64,000 bases of DNA, taken from contig CABSLV010000003.1 of the NCBI GenBank assembly GCA_902478645.1, positions 27,318 through 91,317 of the forward strand, in the 5' to 3' direction. Below, piece after piece: positions 62,954 through 64,000 of the stretch; the first letter of the stretch is position 1, and each line of letters opens with the position of its first letter. The notes beneath the pieces were generated by a model, which saw only the letters and a list, made by a program, of their open reading frames with translations, was not told where the DNA came from and did not search any database. Made by a program: the position numbers and the translations under genes. Source of the DNA: an uncultured Flavobacteriales bacterium. Its GTDB lineage: Bacteria > Bacteroidota > Bacteroidia > Flavobacteriales > UBA1820.

Positions 62954-64000
62954 ATGAACAAGACATTCACTTCAGCCCTGTTTGCAGTAGGGTGCGTAGC
63001 TTTTTTGAGCTCCTGCTCGGGAAACAAACAACAAGCTCCCGCGCTGGAACAATTGGCCGTAATGACCGTTGAAAAGAGTCCGGCCCACGTTTACATTTCC
63101 AAACCCGCTACGGTAAAAGGCGACATCGACACCGAAATCCGCCCCAAAGTAGGAGGCTTCATCACCGAACTCCTGGTGGACGAAGGCAGTATCGTGCGCA
63201 AAGGCCAGTTGCTTTTCAAGATAGACCAGGTCGCCTATCAGGAAGCTGTCCGGGCAGCCGAAGCTTCCGTAAAAGCCTGCGAAGCGAATGTAGCCAACTC
63301 AAAACTCACTTTTGAGAACAAACAGAAACTTTACGAAAAAGGCATCATCAGCGAATCCGAATTCCTGGCCGCACAATACACCTATCAGGCTCAGGAAGCC
63401 GCTCTGGCTCAGGCCCGCGCACAGTACGTCAGCGCCAAGAACGACTTGAGCTATACCGAAGTAACCAGTCCTACCGACGGAGTGGTCGGCACGATCAATT
63501 ACCGCATAGGATCCCTCGTGAGCAGCACAACGGCACTGCCTGTCACCGTTGTTTCCGATATTTCCACGGTATACGCCTATTTCTCGATGACGGAGAAGGA
63601 AATCTTGGAGATCACCACCCGCGCCGATGACGAAAGCCTGACTCAGTTGATCAAAAAATTCCCGGAAGTAACCCTCATCATGGCCGACGGAAGCGTATTC
63701 CCCCGCACGGGAAAACTCGAAACGATCAGTGGTGTAGTCAACCAGGCCACCGGTTCGGTTACTCTGCGTGCAAAATTCGACAACAAGGACAATCTGCTCC
63801 GCAGTGGATCCTACGCCACGGTTCGCATACCTGAAACTCAGGATGCGGTACTGCAAGTTCCCCAATCGGCCACCTACGAACTTCAAGACAAACGCTTCGT
63901 TTACACCCTGGCCGCCGACAGCACGGTAAAATCCACCCAAATCGAGATCATGAGCAACAACGACGGTAAAAACTATATCGTCACCTCGGGTCTGGAAGCC
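62954..64000 (+). CDS. RND efflux periplasmic adaptor (AcrA/MexA type), partial
   Basis: A 349-codon open frame runs off the right edge. It has a lipoprotein signal (AFLSSCSGNK), the lipoyl half-motif IRPKVGGFITELLVDEGSIV followed by VRKGQLLFKIDQVAYQEAVR, a coiled hairpin (KACEANVANSKLTFENKQKL; ALAQARAQYVSAKNDLSYTE), the second half PTDGVVGTINYRIGSLV and beta-barrel parts. It connects an inner-membrane RND pump with an outer-membrane channel; those genes presumably follow outside the window. Substrate unknown. Confidence 0.93.
   Translation, partial: MNKTFTSALFAVGCVAFLSSCSGNKQQAPALEQLAVMTVEKSPAHVYISKPATVKGDIDTEIRPKVGGFITELLVDEGSIVRKGQLLFKIDQVAYQEAVRAAEASVKACEANVANSKLTFENKQKLYEKGIISESEFLAAQYTYQAQEAALAQARAQYVSAKNDLSYTEVTSPTDGVVGTINYRIGSLVSSTTALPVTVVSDISTVYAYFSMTEKEILEITTRADDESLTQLIKKFPEVTLIMADGSVFPRTGKLETISGVVNQATGSVTLRAKFDNKDNLLRSGSYATVRIPETQDAVLQVPQSATYELQDKRFVYTLAADSTVKSTQIEIMSNNDGKNYIVTSGLEA

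Overview
The window is a stretch of core chromosome from a member of the Bacteroidetes, most likely order Bacteroidales and perhaps a GC-rich Alistipes-like (Rikenellaceae) genus. The evidence is SusC/SusD, GldH, the ExbB-ExbD-ExbD-TonB cluster, BtuG-like lipoproteins, an RpoB of about 1270 residues, and repeated promoters of the Bacteroidetes type (-7 TAnnTTTG, often with TTTG or TTG about 19 bases upstream). The genus is inference. There are no rRNA genes, CRISPR arrays, insertion sequences or obvious prophage.

Layout. 1-4492 (minus): rpsL-rpsG-fusA-rpsJ-rplC-rplD, driven by a well-formed promoter and a leader of about 225 nt. 4694-10893 (minus): ricT-like PSP1 gene, gldH, a bifunctional class A penicillin-binding protein, a left-handed beta-helix protein and pdxJ. 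10948-12530 (minus): a U32-family protein with a small ferredoxin. 12620-15375 (minus): xerC-like recombinase, hpf, tRNA-Thr and tuf. 15623-17351 (plus): a YdeI-like protein and a BASS-type transporter. 17363-29602 (plus): tRNA-Trp, then secE-nusG-rplK-rplA-rplJ-rplL-rpoB-rpoC and a DUF3467 gene. 29709-39702: eno, alaS (minus), an M23 peptidase, a MerR-type regulator, ruvB, queG, tRNA-Gln, a cytidylate-kinase-like protein and a MATE exporter (both minus). 39935-47453 (plus): an OmpA-family porin, then exbB-exbD-exbD-tonB, a small membrane protein, a PstS-like lipoprotein and a TPR protein. 47723-53030 (minus): a possible stray phage-tail-like gene and an orphan SusC/SusD pair. 53504-54680 (plus): two tRNA-Glu genes, rpsT and a small HD hydrolase related to alarmone hydrolases. 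54775-61381 (minus): a vitamin B12 uptake locus headed by a clear cobalamin riboswitch. 61627-62682 (minus): ruvA and gcvH. 62954-64000 (plus): the start of an RND efflux adaptor gene.

How the genes work together. Much of the window is the translation and transcription core. The envelope genes form an energised uptake chain: ExbB/ExbD/TonB power the SusC-type and BtuB-type receptors encoded here. In the B12 locus the riboswitch leader precedes a PKD-propeller lipoprotein, a second lipoprotein, the BtuB-type receptor and a YncE-like propeller whose start overlaps the receptor stop.

The most unusual features are long, perfect inverted repeats (23-30 bp arms) at three convergent gene ends that appear to share sequence; a break of the usual Bacteroides order around tuf/secE and rpoC/rpsL; a two-copy repeat with conserved hairpins upstream of xerC; and protein oddities (Lys/Ala-tailed enolase, RG-rich RicT tail, duplicated C-terminal motif in a B12-locus lipoprotein). 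I did not find a convincing new defence or mobile system.
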